Shown here: in pieces, positions 39,395 through 50,793 of the stretch
Numbering within the stretch: the first letter of the stretch is position 1
Layout: each line of letters opens with the position of its first letter
NCBI GenBank assembly: GCA_030737835.1
Contig: CM060849.1
Location: forward strand, 6,572,001-6,636,000
Origin: Acorus gramineus
Taxonomy: Eukaryota > Streptophyta > Magnoliopsida > Acorales > Acoraceae
Direction: 5' to 3'
Length of the DNA: 64,000 bases
The notes under the pieces: generated by a model
Database searches by the model: none
What the model saw: the letters and a program-made list of their open reading frames with translations, nothing else
What the model was told of the DNA's origin: nothing
Position numbers and translations under genes: made by a program

Positions 39395-41796
39395 GGGATG
39401 AATAAGCTTGATTGAACCCAAGATCTCTTGGTTGAAACATTCTATGAAACACTGAACTATGGGTATTCTGTTGTTATTATGTAAATCTACTTAAAAGTCC
39501 CAAACTAACTGAATTTTGTGGTCCATGATACTGAAATACTTGTAGGCTATAGTGATCCGATGATACGATCATGATTAAAGAAATGTTTAGTTGAAACCTA
39601 ATCAAATTCCATCACTACATATGATGATGCTAAAATAGAGTCACAGAGGCAATTGGAATTCAATTTTTTTTTTCCAGAAATGTTTGACAGTTGTGATTAA
39701 ATTGAATTACATACCAGGTGATTCATTGCCACCTGATCTCTATAAACATTGAGCAATCCCAGCAAAAAAGAGAATCTCTTGATCGTCTCCTCCACGTCTT
39801 CATCTTTTAGTCCTAATGCTATGGTCCTATTCATAATTAGACTAGTCTAACCTAGTAAACTCTCTGTAGCTCTATTGCTCTAATAAGGGCATTTAAGCGT
39901 CGCCATATCTTAGTTCACTGCTTACATCATGCCCAGGGCTTGTGTCAGTGTTGCTCTCATGTTCTAAAGACTCCCTGGTGGACTTTTGGAACTGTAACTC
40001 TTTAGATGGTCAAATTTCTCCTAGGTGTATTTTAAGTATGCTTGCTTCCATCAGAATATAGTAGCTGCATCAATTGACAGTTAGTTTACATCTGGCCAAT
40101 CAGCCAATCACATTATCTGAACGGGGAGCTATTTGCAACAGATTATTCTGAGAAATTCAGGATGTCAATCTAGAATGAATGCTTTACCCCTTTCCATTGT
40201 GTTAATCTTGCCTTTCAGCTAAAAGACACTACCCTACAAACTATTTATTGTACATCATTTTACCCAGTCTAGGCATATAGGTGGCATTGCATATTGGGTT
40301 ATTTTCTCAGGCTAGGAGTCAGACAGTTCATTATTCTATGTTGACAGGGAAAAAAGTTATTCTAGGAGCACTAACACTATCCTACAAATTAGGTGATTGG
40401 CGGAATAAAGGTTCAGTTTTGAGCAGTTCATGCAGACAGTGCATTGATGAATGTGCTTAAATTGTTGGTATGATGACCGCGGACACATACATGAGATAAA
40501 ACCTCAATGGCCACACACCCAATTGAGAGATTTGTGGGAATAATATACCATAGCGATTCACAAAGGCTACCCCCCCCCAACCAACAACATTAAATTGTGT
40601 TATTTTAGTATAAGATTGTTTGTGAGGATCTAACCTACCATGTGGAGGATATCAATGCAACATTTATGATAGTTTTCACAATTATGTCTGCAACAATTTT
40701 ACTCAAATTCATACTTACAGAAACATTTGAGGAATTTTTTTCCGGTGATCCAACAATAAATTCTTATCATTTTATAGACATGCATGATACCAAGCAGAAG
40801 AAAAAAGCATGCATAATCAGCATCGTTTTTGTTCCTTTTCTGACCATTCAAAAGTTGCACTGAGACGAGACGCCAGCAGCATGAACAGTGGTGGCAACCA
40901 CAAAAAATGTTAACCATATCAGCAGACATGACACCAGCAGCATGAACAATGGTGGCAACCACTAAAAACATAGACCATAGCAGCAGCAATGACACTATTT
41001 TCCATCTTTCTACAACTTGAATGTGCATAACTAGTAGATCTGTTGAACAATAACAAACAACTTGCTCTTCATGAGTGCTTTTCCTTCTCTTTCTTGACTA
41101 GGTGCATCAGTGCCCTTAGCATTTGTCCTGTGGGAGATGAGAGAAAGTCCTCCCCCAGTGCCAGTTAGTGACCCACAATCTAGCATCGCGGCATATGTCA
41201 GGGATAGGCCAGCAGACACGCATTGTCCTCAGCGATGGACAAATTTCGCAAGCTCGCAGAACCAGGTTTGAATCATATTCTCCTGCCTTCTTTTCCAACA
41301 AGCATTCATTTCTCCAATCTAAATCATATGCAATTTATTCATTCGAGGTGAAATACTTTAGCAAAAAAAAATAAAAATGATTACTTCTCTAAAGTGCATA
41401 TTTTCTTTGCTTGTTTGTATATAGCCACTCGTGATTTGTTGAATTCAAGGTATCATGGTAGCTGACTATGGTAGTTATTGAATTGTCAAGTAGTTAAATT
41501 TGAAGTGTGTCCACTAGCTTCATTCGACAAAATTAGTATGATTGCAATCAAGAGTCTGTTGTGTAGTCTGATATCCTGTTTTATCCACACCTATTCCCAT
41601 TATTTGCAGCACGGTGAACCATTCCTATGATATGTGTGTTATAAAATTTAGTTAACCAATAAATGTGACATTTCAACATCTATTGTGACATGCATAAAAT
41701 TGTGCTATTGATGAATCCATATTTCTCAAACTACATGTTAATAACTGCACTAAATGTGAACTGTGGTTGCAGGCTTCCAGAGGAAGCCCTATATGA
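21897..41796 (+). CDS. TOM1-like (THH1/TOM1/TOM3 domain) membrane protein
   Basis: Thirteen exons join into one open frame of 358 residues: 21897-22016, 23567-23614, 26423-26456, 27655-27741, 27853-27904, 29534-29705, 30115-30210, 33854-33914, 38497-38561, 38754-38828, 38925-39003, 41102-41265, 41773-41796. All introns are GT-AG and phases agree throughout. The protein has about seven hydrophobic segments (near residues 19-44, 57-80, 92-116, 167-195, 204-229, 246-270, 282-306), an acidic loop DEDDED around 123-128, and ends SRGSPI. RIQRRGQLGWTR (from residue 43) and SFWVDLCH resemble plant TOM1/THH1-type proteins, which sit in tonoplast-type membranes and act as host factors for tobamovirus replication; the normal role is unclear. 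Intron 8 (33915-38496) starts with an atypical GTGCGC donor, chosen because it keeps frame. Large introns hold two LINE pieces, an hAT MITE and simple repeats. Nothing looks broken. Exon 11 could also start 6 bases later. Family call is from memory. Confidence 0.88.
22721..22938. repeat. Tandem duplication in intron 1
   Basis: Two copies of about 105-110 bp follow one another. Both contain ctgagtaca, gatatgaatattact, gcatgct and aacttgtgccttttgggtt. It lies inside the first intron of the TOM1-like gene and has no coding content. Confidence 0.65.
24687..24712. repeat. (CA)n microsatellite in intron 2
   Basis: About a dozen uninterrupted CA units. A G-run of about 20 bases at 25310-25327 in the same intron is a second simple tract. 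Confidence 0.8.
26770..27250. repeat. Diverged tandem duplication in intron 3
   Basis: About 245-bp units share ccacattgatgattttaatc, cctgct, ttcatcttcc/cccatcttcc and gaggttgaggag/gatagcttgaggag. The sequence just before it (from about 26660) may be a third, more diverged unit. The region is intronic and non-coding. Confidence 0.55.
30657..31985 (-). mobile_element. 5'-truncated LINE in intron 7 of TOM1-like gene
   Basis: A T-rich tract at 30657-30678 marks the 3' poly(A) side of an element on the - strand. The - strand at 31341-30946 encodes the zinc-binding reverse-transcriptase-associated domain of plant non-LTR ORF2 (RTCVLCGLEEESVEHLFVHC). The segments at 31578-31360 (ISWAPKPTDGFSV) and 31877-31692 (MNRALLNKWLWRW) are upstream parts of the same ORF in other frames, so at least two frameshifts have occurred. 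Everything upstream, including endonuclease and reverse transcriptase core, is missing. The element lies antisense to the host gene. Confidence 0.8.
32800..33110 (+). mobile_element. LINE 3'-end fragment in intron 7
   Basis: The + strand encodes IWSARNEGIF and a hydrophobic, Trp-rich run typical of the last residues of plant LINE ORF2. A non-coding tail follows with the hairpin-like ggagatccctcgtctcc at about 33045. A shorter tail of the same type recurs near 34410-34445 (ggagatttctcgtctcc). Confidence 0.45.
34475..35125. mobile_element. hAT-type MITE (GGGTCGGGT family) in intron 8
   Basis: The element begins taggcttgtcatcggtcggg, and the reverse complement of its end begins tatgcctgtcaacggg. 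The flanks ctcctaac (34467-34474) and ttcctaac (35126-35133) are an 8-bp target duplication with one mismatch. The arms are rich in gacccgacc-type words, a pattern common in plant hAT MITEs. A second start-like taggcatgtcagtgggac occurs inside at about 34974, so the element may be a composite of two units. A C-run lies at about 34899-34915. Confidence 0.65.
39358..39398. repeat. (TG)n-(G)n microsatellite in intron 11
   Basis: About ten TG units run straight into a G-run of about 19 bases. The tract lies in intron 11 of the TOM1-like gene. Long G-runs are also prone to assembly length error. Confidence 0.75.
40866..40988. repeat. 61-bp tandem duplication in intron 11
   Basis: ccagcagcatgaacagtggtg at 40873 recurs at 40934 as ccagcagcatgaacaatggtg, and the flanking caaccac and cagcag words repeat with the same 61-base offset. 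It lies 110 bases before exon 12 and is non-coding. Confidence 0.65.
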
Positions 41797-42676
41797 TGGA
41801 TTTGCTCATCAACAAATAACAGTGCTGAACATAATATACATGTGCAACCATCTGCTCTCATTCACGATGCTCGAGCATCAGTGCCAGCGGAAAATCCTGC
41901 TATGACTGTTGAGTCCCATGTAATCGAACGAGATAATCAGGTCGGCAACCACGAAAAAAAATTGATGTACCTTCAGAAGGGTTTGCCCTGCAGAAGAATG
42001 TAAATATAAGACTGGCATTTTTGTTGTGTGTTTTACCCAAAACGGTTTTGAGAGTGAGACGGCCTCTTCCAAGTTTTCCTAACTGCTGCTGTTGTGTGCT
42101 GTTTCCATCTAACTAATCCTTTGAAAGTAGAAATCATTTTTTCCCCCCCAGTTCCTTATATGGCTTGTTTGGGTAGAGGAATGGATGGCAATAGAATAGA
42201 ATAGACTGAAATATGGGTGAATAAGCCAAAACATGTGTTTATTTGAATGGAATAAAAGAGTATAACAATATGCCAAAATAGTTGAAATAATCTTTCATGT
42301 ACAGTGAATTGAGTTTTTTCCACTGAATCTATTCAGCTTTCATAAGGGTGGCTCACATTTATCAACATGTTATTCATATTTTGCTACTGTATTTCTCAAC
42401 TAGAATAACTTAATACATAACCAAGCAGACAAATGACTTATTTCACTGCACACCTGTCTATATTTGAATAATTATTTATATTATAATAGTTTACGTAGCT
42501 AATCAAACTGGGTAAACATCCACGCGCAAAAACAACTTATACAAAATAAAGCAATAGATTAAAAAAAAATCGAATTAATCTCTATAGAGAGAGTTAAAAG
42601 AGAGAATCCATCCTTCCAACGGTGACATGAACATGAATGAAATGAAATGTTTATAATTGGGTTTACACTGAAAAGA

Positions 42677-42901
42677 TTAGAAGTGGCAGCCAAAGCAGAG
42701 GAAGAAGAAGCAGAGTGTGGAGAGGAGGAAGACGAACTCAAGCACAGAGAGGATCTTGAAGAGGACCTCGTCAAAGAAGGAGACGTGGAAGTCGAGTCTC
42801 CTCCACCTGATCGACGTCAAGAACTTCAGCCTCCACCACCCCCAATGGCTCTTCTCTTCCTTATTCTTCTTCTTCTTCTTATTGAACAAACCCTTCAACA
42901 T
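42677..42901 (-). CDS. Small membrane protein with CFGCHF C-terminus
   Basis: The reading frame from ATG 42901-42899 gives 74 residues. It has a Lys-rich start (NKKKKKNKEEK), a Trp/Arg-rich segment (WGWWRLKFLTSIRWRRLDF), then one hydrophobic segment of about 30 residues ending CFFFLCFGCHF. I recall small single-pass plant proteins of unknown function with this layout (basic head, VSxxDxVLFKI-like stretch, C-terminal Cys-Gly-Cys-His), and here VSFFDEVLFKILS fits. The frame stays open upstream to 43030, but that part is a poly-Glu/Lys run from a CTT-rich tract that looks like a 5' leader, so the internal Met is preferred. It converges on the TOM1-like gene, which ends about 0.9 kb away. A longer + strand frame over the same DNA is a shadow. 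No introns are seen. Confidence 0.55.
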   Translation of the reverse strand: MLKGLFNKKKKKNKEEKSHWGWWRLKFLTSIRWRRLDFHVSFFDEVLFKILSVLEFVFLLSTLCFFFLCFGCHF

Positions 42902-43030
42902 CTCTTCTTCTTCTTCTTTTTCTTCTTTTTTATTTTTTATTCTGTTTTCAAAGAGGGATGAACAATGACTTATTGATCGATTGGGGAAATTTATATCAGC
43001 TGATCTTGCCTCTGGTTTCTTCGTCGACAA

Positions 43031-44546
43031 GGCTCTTTTTTTTGGTTAAGCTGGCCGATGTGAGCTGGCCGAGGTGGTGGGTTTTGTTTTTTGAGTTTCT
43101 TGAAAGGGTTCTTTGTCATTTTACCTAATTCGATGCTTCAAATGAGTATCCGAGTCCGGTCCAGAACCCAAAGTTTATTTATATTTATTTGATTTGTGTA
43201 CGTTTAAGGGGACATTTGGTTTCATGTAGTTTAATTTCTCATGATTTTTTTTTAACGTGTAAAAACTTTTTTAAGAAAAGAAAATTTATTTGCGGTGTTT
43301 AATTGTATTAAAATTATTTTACGAAAAATGATTTCCTTCGTTATATTTGTTTTTATGTAAAATGCTAACAAAAATTATTCTATAGAGTTTGCTTCCATAA
43401 ATTTTGAAATTTTTTTTTCATATATATATATGTATCATTAATATAAAAATATAATAACAATTAAGATATCAAAATTATTTATATAAGATAATCATTTCAC
43501 ACATTAATTTAAATAAATCTAAAAAACCTGAGATAAATTTTTTAAAATAGCAACAAGGATTAACATTTCACACTTTCACGTTGAAGATTAGATTTAAAAA
43601 AACTACAACCCATTCGAACCTTACAACAAACCTTATCCACCTATCCTTTTTCTCTAAAGAAAAATATTGTGACCCATTCAAATATTTAAACAACAAACCT
43701 TATCTTATTTAACGTGATTTATGATTAACAAAATTTAAAAAATATTTTTGTGAATATTTTGTAGAGATTGTGAGTCATTTACGTAATTGTTTACCAAATA
43801 ATATTAAAGATATCATCAAATCAATTTTTAGAAAATATTTATCATATATTTTTTTATCTTTTCTTCAAAAAAAAATATTTAAGAATATTTATTAACTCTA
43901 TACTTCTCTTAAAATGTGTGTCATCTTTCCAAACATATTTAAATGATGTTTTTCCATGTATTTTAAAAGATTTGTCTTATCTTTTCAGATATAAAAACAT
44001 ATATTTTAATTCAAATAAACATATTTTAGATGATTTTAAATATTATACTATTTATTCTGATTTAAAACTATTTAATATTTTTGATGTATCATATAAATTG
44101 TAATATTTATGTCAAAAATATCATGAATAAAACTTGCACAAACAAAAGATGTCACGAAAAAATGACGTACCTTCTTTTTAGCCTGATTCTAAATCAGGAT
44201 TTTAAAGCGGTTATGGAAAACATTCTCCATTCACCATGATTTTAGGAGACAACCAAACATTGCTTTGTGATTACTTTTACCGAAAACTAGAGTACCCAAC
44301 TAGTTTTACATCAAAACAAACATGCCCTTAACATGCGCCTCTCTTTTCATAAAAGTTACATTTCGAGCGCTGATACATAGTTTTTTTTTTCAACCTCAAT
44401 TCCAGCATGCACCGATATAAAATCAATGGAGCATATACTCACATTAAAAAGCTCACATTAACAAGTAGAAAATTTTCACATTTTCTATAAATGGACCCAT
44501 GCAATTCATTAGAGTATATGTTTCATTTTTTTTTATATAAAAACAC
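43031..44546. other. AT-rich intergenic stretch
   Basis: No open frame worth calling. It is likely to include the promoter of the small - strand gene at its left end. Composition is very AT-rich from 43240 onward with no resolved repeat ends. Confidence 0.35.
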
Positions 44547-44557
44547 GTACCTCATTA

Positions 44558-44775
44558 CCTGTCCTCAGTGACCATAGCACAATGGTTCAGGGTTTATTTG
44601 TGTTAAGGGTAGGTCTTAGATTCGAGTCTTGGTGCCGTGTCATACTTCCTGTTTGTTAGACAAAATTCAGAAGAATTTTCTGTGGGACCAGGGACAAACA
44701 GGCGAATGTAGCTTTCCCAGTTTGGCCGTAAAGTCCGTCACGGAGAGTCCCTTTGATATTAAAAAAAAAAAAAAT
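44558..44775 (+). mobile_element. tRNA-derived SINE
   Basis: The flanks gtacctcatta (44547-44557) and gtaccttatta (44776-44786) form an 11-bp target duplication with one mismatch. Inside are an A box tagcacaatgg (44575-44585) and a B box agattcgagtc (44618-44628) spaced 32 bases apart, and a terminal A-tract. The head reads like a tRNA 5' half, the body diverges, and the unit is about 218 bp. It is unrelated in sequence to the SINE at 19897-20075. Confidence 0.82.
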
Positions 44776-45039
44776 GTACCTTATTAAATGAGAATTGTTA
44801 ATTTAAAAAAAGATTCAAAACACATGGAGACTGGAATTAAAAAAAAAGAGTGATAAACCACTAGGTGTATCATTATTATTATTATTATTTTCGAGATGAC
44901 CCCCCTTAGTGGATCATTAAATTGTGTTCCACAAAAGGGGATATGCAATTGGAGGGGCATGTAAACATATTCAATAGGTGTAAATAGAGACATCATTATC
45001 TATATTATTCAAATTTTAAAAGAAACAATAGAATGTTTT

Positions 45040-45271
45040 TGTAATAATTGATACCAATTTACGATTTTGTATTAATTCGTATCAATTTATACCATACGAT
45101 TTTGTACCAACTGCTATGATTTCGTACAAGTTGGTACAAAATTCATACAATTTTGTATGAATTGTATAGTATATTGCACTTTCTTCATTTTCCTTTATTT
45201 CTCTTGTTCAATGGGAGCCAAAACCCTAGCAAACACAACAGAAAAACATGTACATTTAAAAAATAAATTTT

Positions 45272-45324
<53 letters not shown>

Positions 45325-45392
45325 TTAATATAATAATATAGTACAAAATTTAAAAAATAAATTTTGTACTATATATATATATATATATACAT
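45040..45392. repeat. AT-rich palindromic and (AT)n repeat cluster
   Basis: The words gattttgtacc and ggtacaaaat alternate in both orientations at 45060-45160. Two copies of aaataaattttgtactatatat (from about 45256 and 45356) then flank a long (AT)n tract at 45276-45320, with an inverted atagtacaaaattt between them. The cluster could extrude hairpins. No coding content. Confidence 0.6.
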
Positions 45393-45399
45393 TACACAA

Positions 45400-46552
45400 A
45401 AATAGAAGCATTATCTAATGAGGTGAACTATCTCTCTCTCTCCAAAAAAAGGAAAGGATAATTAATGTTACATTTAACCCCAATTGCAATCCAAACTCAC
45501 ATTTATTTTTTTATTTAAACTCTTTTTAAAAGTAGTATACCTTATCTGATGAGATATATATGTACTTTTATATAAAATGAAATATATATATACTCTAACG
45601 AATTATATGATCAATTTATAGAAAAATATGAAAAATTAATTTATAACGAGTAATATACAGCAATGAGTAAGTGTATGCAAGAGAGTAGTGCTTCCAAAAG
45701 TCCCCCTCCACGATGACCACACCCAGGATGACTTTCCAAATCACGGTAAACAGCAATGAGTTTGTCGACGTATGGTTCTACAGGTGAACGCAGTGAACTT
45801 CCTTAACGGGTTTATCTAGCACTTGCAGGATTTTGATTATGAGTATATATGACTGAAATTAGTGCTTACAAAAAAGACTTTATTTAGTAACACTAATAAA
45901 AAAAAATCCACGTGGAGTGTGTAAAGGAGGATGTATCTCTTTTTATTAGTGGAGTAAAAGCTTTACCTATACTAAAAGGTGCTTGATTCTTTTCAAACTC
46001 ATTTGCTAAGCTCCAGGAATCTATTGCTCCACGAATCACAGCTTGAAAAGCAATAATTTTGAGGATAAAAAAGCAGTCCAAACGCGTTTTCAAAGTTATG
46101 GAAAAAAAACCCACCAAAAAATAAAGTTTGGAGAACAACTGTTGGGACATGTCATAGTGAAGTGGACATCCAGCTGGGCAGGAATTGTTTTGTGCTCATT
46201 CAAACCTCCACTTAAAAAAACAAGTTTGGTTGTTATATGTTAAGATTATGTGATTTATGTCCACTTGTCCAAGAGAAACAAAACCAATGCCGTACTTCAC
46301 GATGACCTCTCTTAAACATTTTTTTTAAGCACAATTGAGACTGTAATGGGGCTGCAATTGGAGCTGTGTGTTCAAAAGAAACTCGGAATGGACTATAATT
46401 GGGGCTGTAATGGGGGTCTTGCGTATCTTTTTCCAAAAATGTTATCTATACCATACAGGAAGCCATCTATAAAGCTACCTCTGCTATACAGTTCTTTCAA
46501 ACTATCTACATTTATTGTAGCAAAAAAAAAAAAAAAAAAATTCTAATATTTA
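45400..46552. other. Intergenic stretch before copia element
   Basis: No supportable gene. A short open frame at 45893-46150 (-) has no recognisable features. An A-run lies at 46522-46540 just before the copia target site. Confidence 0.35.
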
Positions 46553-46557
46553 AACTT

Positions 46558-46697
46558 TGTTAGATTTGGAGAAGAAAGAAGAATGAGATCTAATTTTATT
46601 AGAGAGGGATTAAAGCTCTTTATATACAAGACCTAATACACATGTAACACAACAATACACGTATAATACAATAATACAAGACATATATAATCTAACA
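46558..46697 (-). repeat. 3' LTR of copia element
   Basis: 140-bp LTR on the left side, downstream in element orientation. It begins with tg and ends with ca as expected, preceded by the target duplication aactt. Confidence 0.9.
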
Positions 46698-49600
46698 CCC
46701 CCGCTCCAACTCAAGGTGGATCAAACAACGCGAGTTTGCGGACAAGAGATTGAAATCGTTGAATGGGATGAGACTTTGTAAAGAAGTCAGCAAGCTGCTC
46801 ATTAGAAGAAATATGCGGAAGCATAAGTGTATGAGCAAGGAAGTGCTGACGTACGAAGTGGCAGTCAATCTCATATGTTTGGTCCTCTCATGGAAAACCG
46901 GATTGCTAGCAATCTGAATAGCACTCCGATTATCGAAATAAAGTGAAGTAGGACCAGAAATATCAACTCCAAGATCGATCAGCAGACGTTTAAGATGAAC
47001 AATCTCTTTAGTCGTGGTGGCCATCGCTCGATATTCAGTTTCTGTACTGGAAAGAAAAAATACATCTTGTTTCTTGTTGCGCAAGGAAATGAGAGAGTCC
47101 CCAAGGAAAATGCAGAAGCCTGTAGTAGAACGATGAGTAGTAGGATCTCCTGCCCAGTCAGCATCAGTGTAAGCCTAAAGAACAACAGATGAAGATGATG
47201 ACATATAAGGCGATCAAGTGACAGTCCCACGCAAATATCTGAGGATCCTCATGAGAGCACCATAGTGAACTGAATGAGGAGCAGAGATGAACTGACTAAC
47301 AATACTGACAGCATGAGCAATATCAGATCTAGTGATACAAAGATACACAAGCTGACCCACAATCTGTCTATATCGTGTAGGGCCTGGAAGAAGCTCTCCA
47401 TCAGTAGGACGAAGCTTTATATGAAGCTCAAGAGGAGTCTCAACTGTGCGAGTGTCAGATATAGCTGTCCAATCAAGAATGTCTGTTGTGTACTTCTGTT
47501 GTGAGAGAAGAATCCCCCGCTTACTCTGAGTAATCTCAAGTCCAAGGAAGTAGCGAAGAGTACCAAGATCCTTCATCTGAAATTGACTACTGAGATGTTG
47601 CTTCACAAGAGTAATACCAGCTGAATCATCACCAATAATGATCATATCATCCACATACAAAAGTAGTATAACCCAGCCCCTTGAGGACAATTGCACAAAC
47701 AAAGAGTGATCATGAGAACTCTCAACAAAACTAGCCCCCACAATAACACTGCGAAAGCGTTCGACCACGCACGTGGTGCCTGTTTAAGACCATAAATAGC
47801 ATGCCGAAGATGACAAACATGTTGAGGAGGAGTACGAAGACCAGGAGGTGGCTGCATGTAGACAACTTCCGATAAATCCCCGTTAAGGAAGGCGTTCTTC
47901 ACATCCATCTGAAAGAGAGGCCAATGACGAGTGGCTGCAATGGCAAGAAGAGTACGAACAGTGGTCATCTGAGCAACAAGGGTGAAGGTCTCCTCATAAT
48001 CAATCCCATACTCCTGTGTGGAACCGTGCGCAACGAGATGAGCCTTGTGTCGCTCAATGGATCCATCAGGTCGATGTTTGACCTTAAAAATCCATTTACA
48101 ACTGATAGGCTCTACACCACCAGAAAGAGGAACAACATCCCATGTATGGGTGCCCTGAAATGCCTGGAACTCTTCATCCATTGCTTGTCGCCACTCATGG
48201 TGCTGAACTACCTCTTGGTAGGACCGTGGCTCCCGATGAGCATGAATAGCTGCAAGAAAAGCCTGAAGTTGTGGAGAATATGAGCTCACTGAAGCAAAAC
48301 TATACCGATTAGGGGATCCATTATCAAAATTGAAGCAGGTAGGTGGATGACGCTCGAAGCGACTCAACTCGGATCCACATCCGGAAGAGGGGCGTTAGGT
48401 GCGGAAGGTGGAGCACCACTAGAAGAAGTATCTGTAGGAGAAATGGGAGAGGAGGTCAGAGGATCACACAATCGGAAAACACTCAAAAGGGGGAGGACTA
48501 GGAGAGGGTAAAGACACGAAGGTGGTCTAGGAAGAGGTAGAGACTCAAGAGGAGAGGGCCGAACAGAAGTAGACTCAGGACTGGACTCAGTGGATGTAGA
48601 AGAAAAATAAGGAACATCCTCTACAAATGACACATGTCGAGAAATCCAAAAATGACGGCTCACGGGATTGTAACAATGATAACCCTTATGCTCAAAACTG
48701 ATCCCTAAGAAGATACATCGAACTGACCGAGCATAAAGTTTGGTGCGAGCATGAGGAGGGAGAAGAACATAGCATGTACAACCAAAAATGCGTAGTCCAC
48801 TGTAATCAGGACGGGAGGAATAAAGACACTCGTGAGGAGACATGCCAGAGAGAACGATGATGGAGTGATATTAATGAGATGAACAGAAAGAAGAACTGCC
48901 TCAGCCCAAAAATGCTGGGGAACAAAAGAAGAGAGTAAGAGAGCACGAGTCGTCTCAAGAATGTGACGATGTTTGCGTTCAGCAACACCATTCTGCTCAT
49001 GAGTGTAAGGACATGACTGTTGAAAGAGAGTACCATGGGACTGAAGAAGGGAACCCATGGTAGAGGAAACATACTCTTTTGCACAATCAGACCGAAAGGT
49101 TTTGATGCGAGCCTGAAACTGAGTGTGTATCATGATGGTAAAGACTTCATAAATGTGAGCAATCTCGGAGCGATTACATAGCAAATAAACCCAAGTAAAC
49201 CGAGAATAATCATCAACGAAAGTAATATAATAAGAAAAACCACTCATAGATTGCTCAGGAGCAGGACCCAAAATGTCAGAATGTACTAACTCAAAAGGAC
49301 TTGTAGACTGACTATTACTTGAAGTAAAAGGAAAGGCCACAGGTTTGGCCAGTTTACAATCCTCACAAACAGATAAAGGAGAAAAAGAAGCAGAACCTAA
49401 AACACTAGTGTCAAATAGGCTTTTAAGACGAGACTCAGAGACTTGACCTAACCTTTTATGCCACAAGTCAGTATGAGAGGTAACACTACAAAAAACGACA
49501 GAGGGATCAGGAACTGAAAGACGCAGATACTCCACGAAGTATAAGCTGCCAATCCTTCAACCAACGCCAACTCTCTGTCCCGAACGTGGATCCTGCACAA

Positions 49601-50297
49601 AACAACAAAAGGAAGTGAAAGAAGCTATCAGACCAGAATCACATAGACGACTAATAGAAATAAGATTCACGCAGAGATCCGGCGCATGCAATACATAGGG
49701 AAGGGATAGGACGAGCAGTGGGATTAGAGGTGGTGGTGATAGAACCACACTGTGTGATGACCAAGGAGGAACCATCAGCAGTGTGAATCGGAGGTAAATG
49801 GGAAGGGGCAGACGAGCAGGCAGTAAGCACAGAACTATCATGCGTTATATGGTGGGATGCACCAGAATAAAAAATCCAAGAGATAGAAGCACCCGTTGCA
49901 GAAGAGAAGGCAGAATGAGTAGAAGGAGCAGACGGAGACTGTGGAAGTGGAAGTTGATCGAGGCGCTGAAGTAGAAGCTGATTGATGCGCTGAATGAGCA
50001 GTCCAAATTGGTCCGAGGAAGGCTGACCTGGTGTTGTGGAGGTAGCTGTAACAGTAGTGGGACAACGCTGGCCATGACCACAGAAAATCTGACGCCTTTC
50101 CGGAAGAAGTTCCAACAGTAGACAATCTGAAGACCTGGTTTCTTGCAATAGGTGCAAAGAGATCGCGCACGAGAGGAATTTGCATGAGGGGCGACACCCA
50201 GAATACTCTCATATATAATCTGAGAAGCAACAGTAGTGATCTTCGATGATGAGTCCGGATATACCGGATCCGAAGGCGGTAGGTTCATCAACGTCAT
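46692..50297 (-). pseudogene. Copia gag-pol polyprotein, broken
   Basis: The reading order on the - strand is as follows. A degenerate CCHC knuckle (CTYCKKPGLQIVYC) lies near 50170-50130, with under 0.7 kb between it and the primer-binding site, so most of gag is absent. The protease motif near 49880-49838 reads FYSGASHHIT, where the family has Asp-Ser-Gly; the catalytic Asp is Tyr. The integrase spans about 49535-48705, with its zinc finger altered (WHKRLGQVS for the usual Gly-His) and the NGVAERKHRHI part near 49000. Reverse transcriptase spans 48367-47214, with [25 protein letters not shown] and the active-site YVDDM, split by a frameshift near 47.7 kb. RNase H spans about 47205-46692, with SSTETEYRAMA and YFDNRSAI, again interrupted. 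It cannot produce an intact polyprotein. Confidence 0.9.
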
Positions 50298-50781
50298 TAT
50301 GAGAAGATGTCAGATGAAAACAAAAAAAATACACAGATGCTTAGAGGATGAAAAATGGAGCAAAATGAGTATCAAGATGACTATATTCAGAGTCAGAACG
50401 AATCTAGAGCGTGGAGAAAGAAAATACCAAAAAAAAAAAAAAAAAAAAACCGAATAAGAGCTTCCGTCACCGGCTGTTTTTTTTTTATAATTGTTTGTTG
50501 GGTTACGAGAGACGTAAGAACCAAACAAATTTTTTTTTTTGTTGTTGTTGAACGCAGAGACCAATAGGTGTGACAATCCTCGGGGCACGACGGGCTAGAT
50601 CGGTGTGACGAGTGCGATGAAGACAATGAAAACAATAGAGGTGACGCCGTGCAAAGATGATGACGGAGACAACGAAAAATAGGATCTCAAAAAAGGAAGG
50701 AGATCCAAAAATAATAATAATAATAATATGAAGAAAGAGATATCAAAGAAAGAAAGTTTTAGGGTTAGGGTTTTTGAGGTG

Positions 50782-50793
50782 GCTCTGATACCA
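50782..50793 (-). other. Primer-binding site of copia element
   Basis: On the - strand tggtatcagagc directly follows the 5' LTR and matches the complement of the 3' end of plant initiator tRNA-Met, the usual copia primer. Confidence 0.88.

Noticed and set aside
42647-42961. 104-codon + strand frame with acidic start and Leu/Phe-rich end.
   Set aside because: It is the complement of the better-supported small - strand gene; the Phe/Leu run comes from the CTT tract.
47924-48283. 119-codon + strand frame.
   Set aside because: It lies antisense to the copia reverse transcriptase and is a shadow frame.
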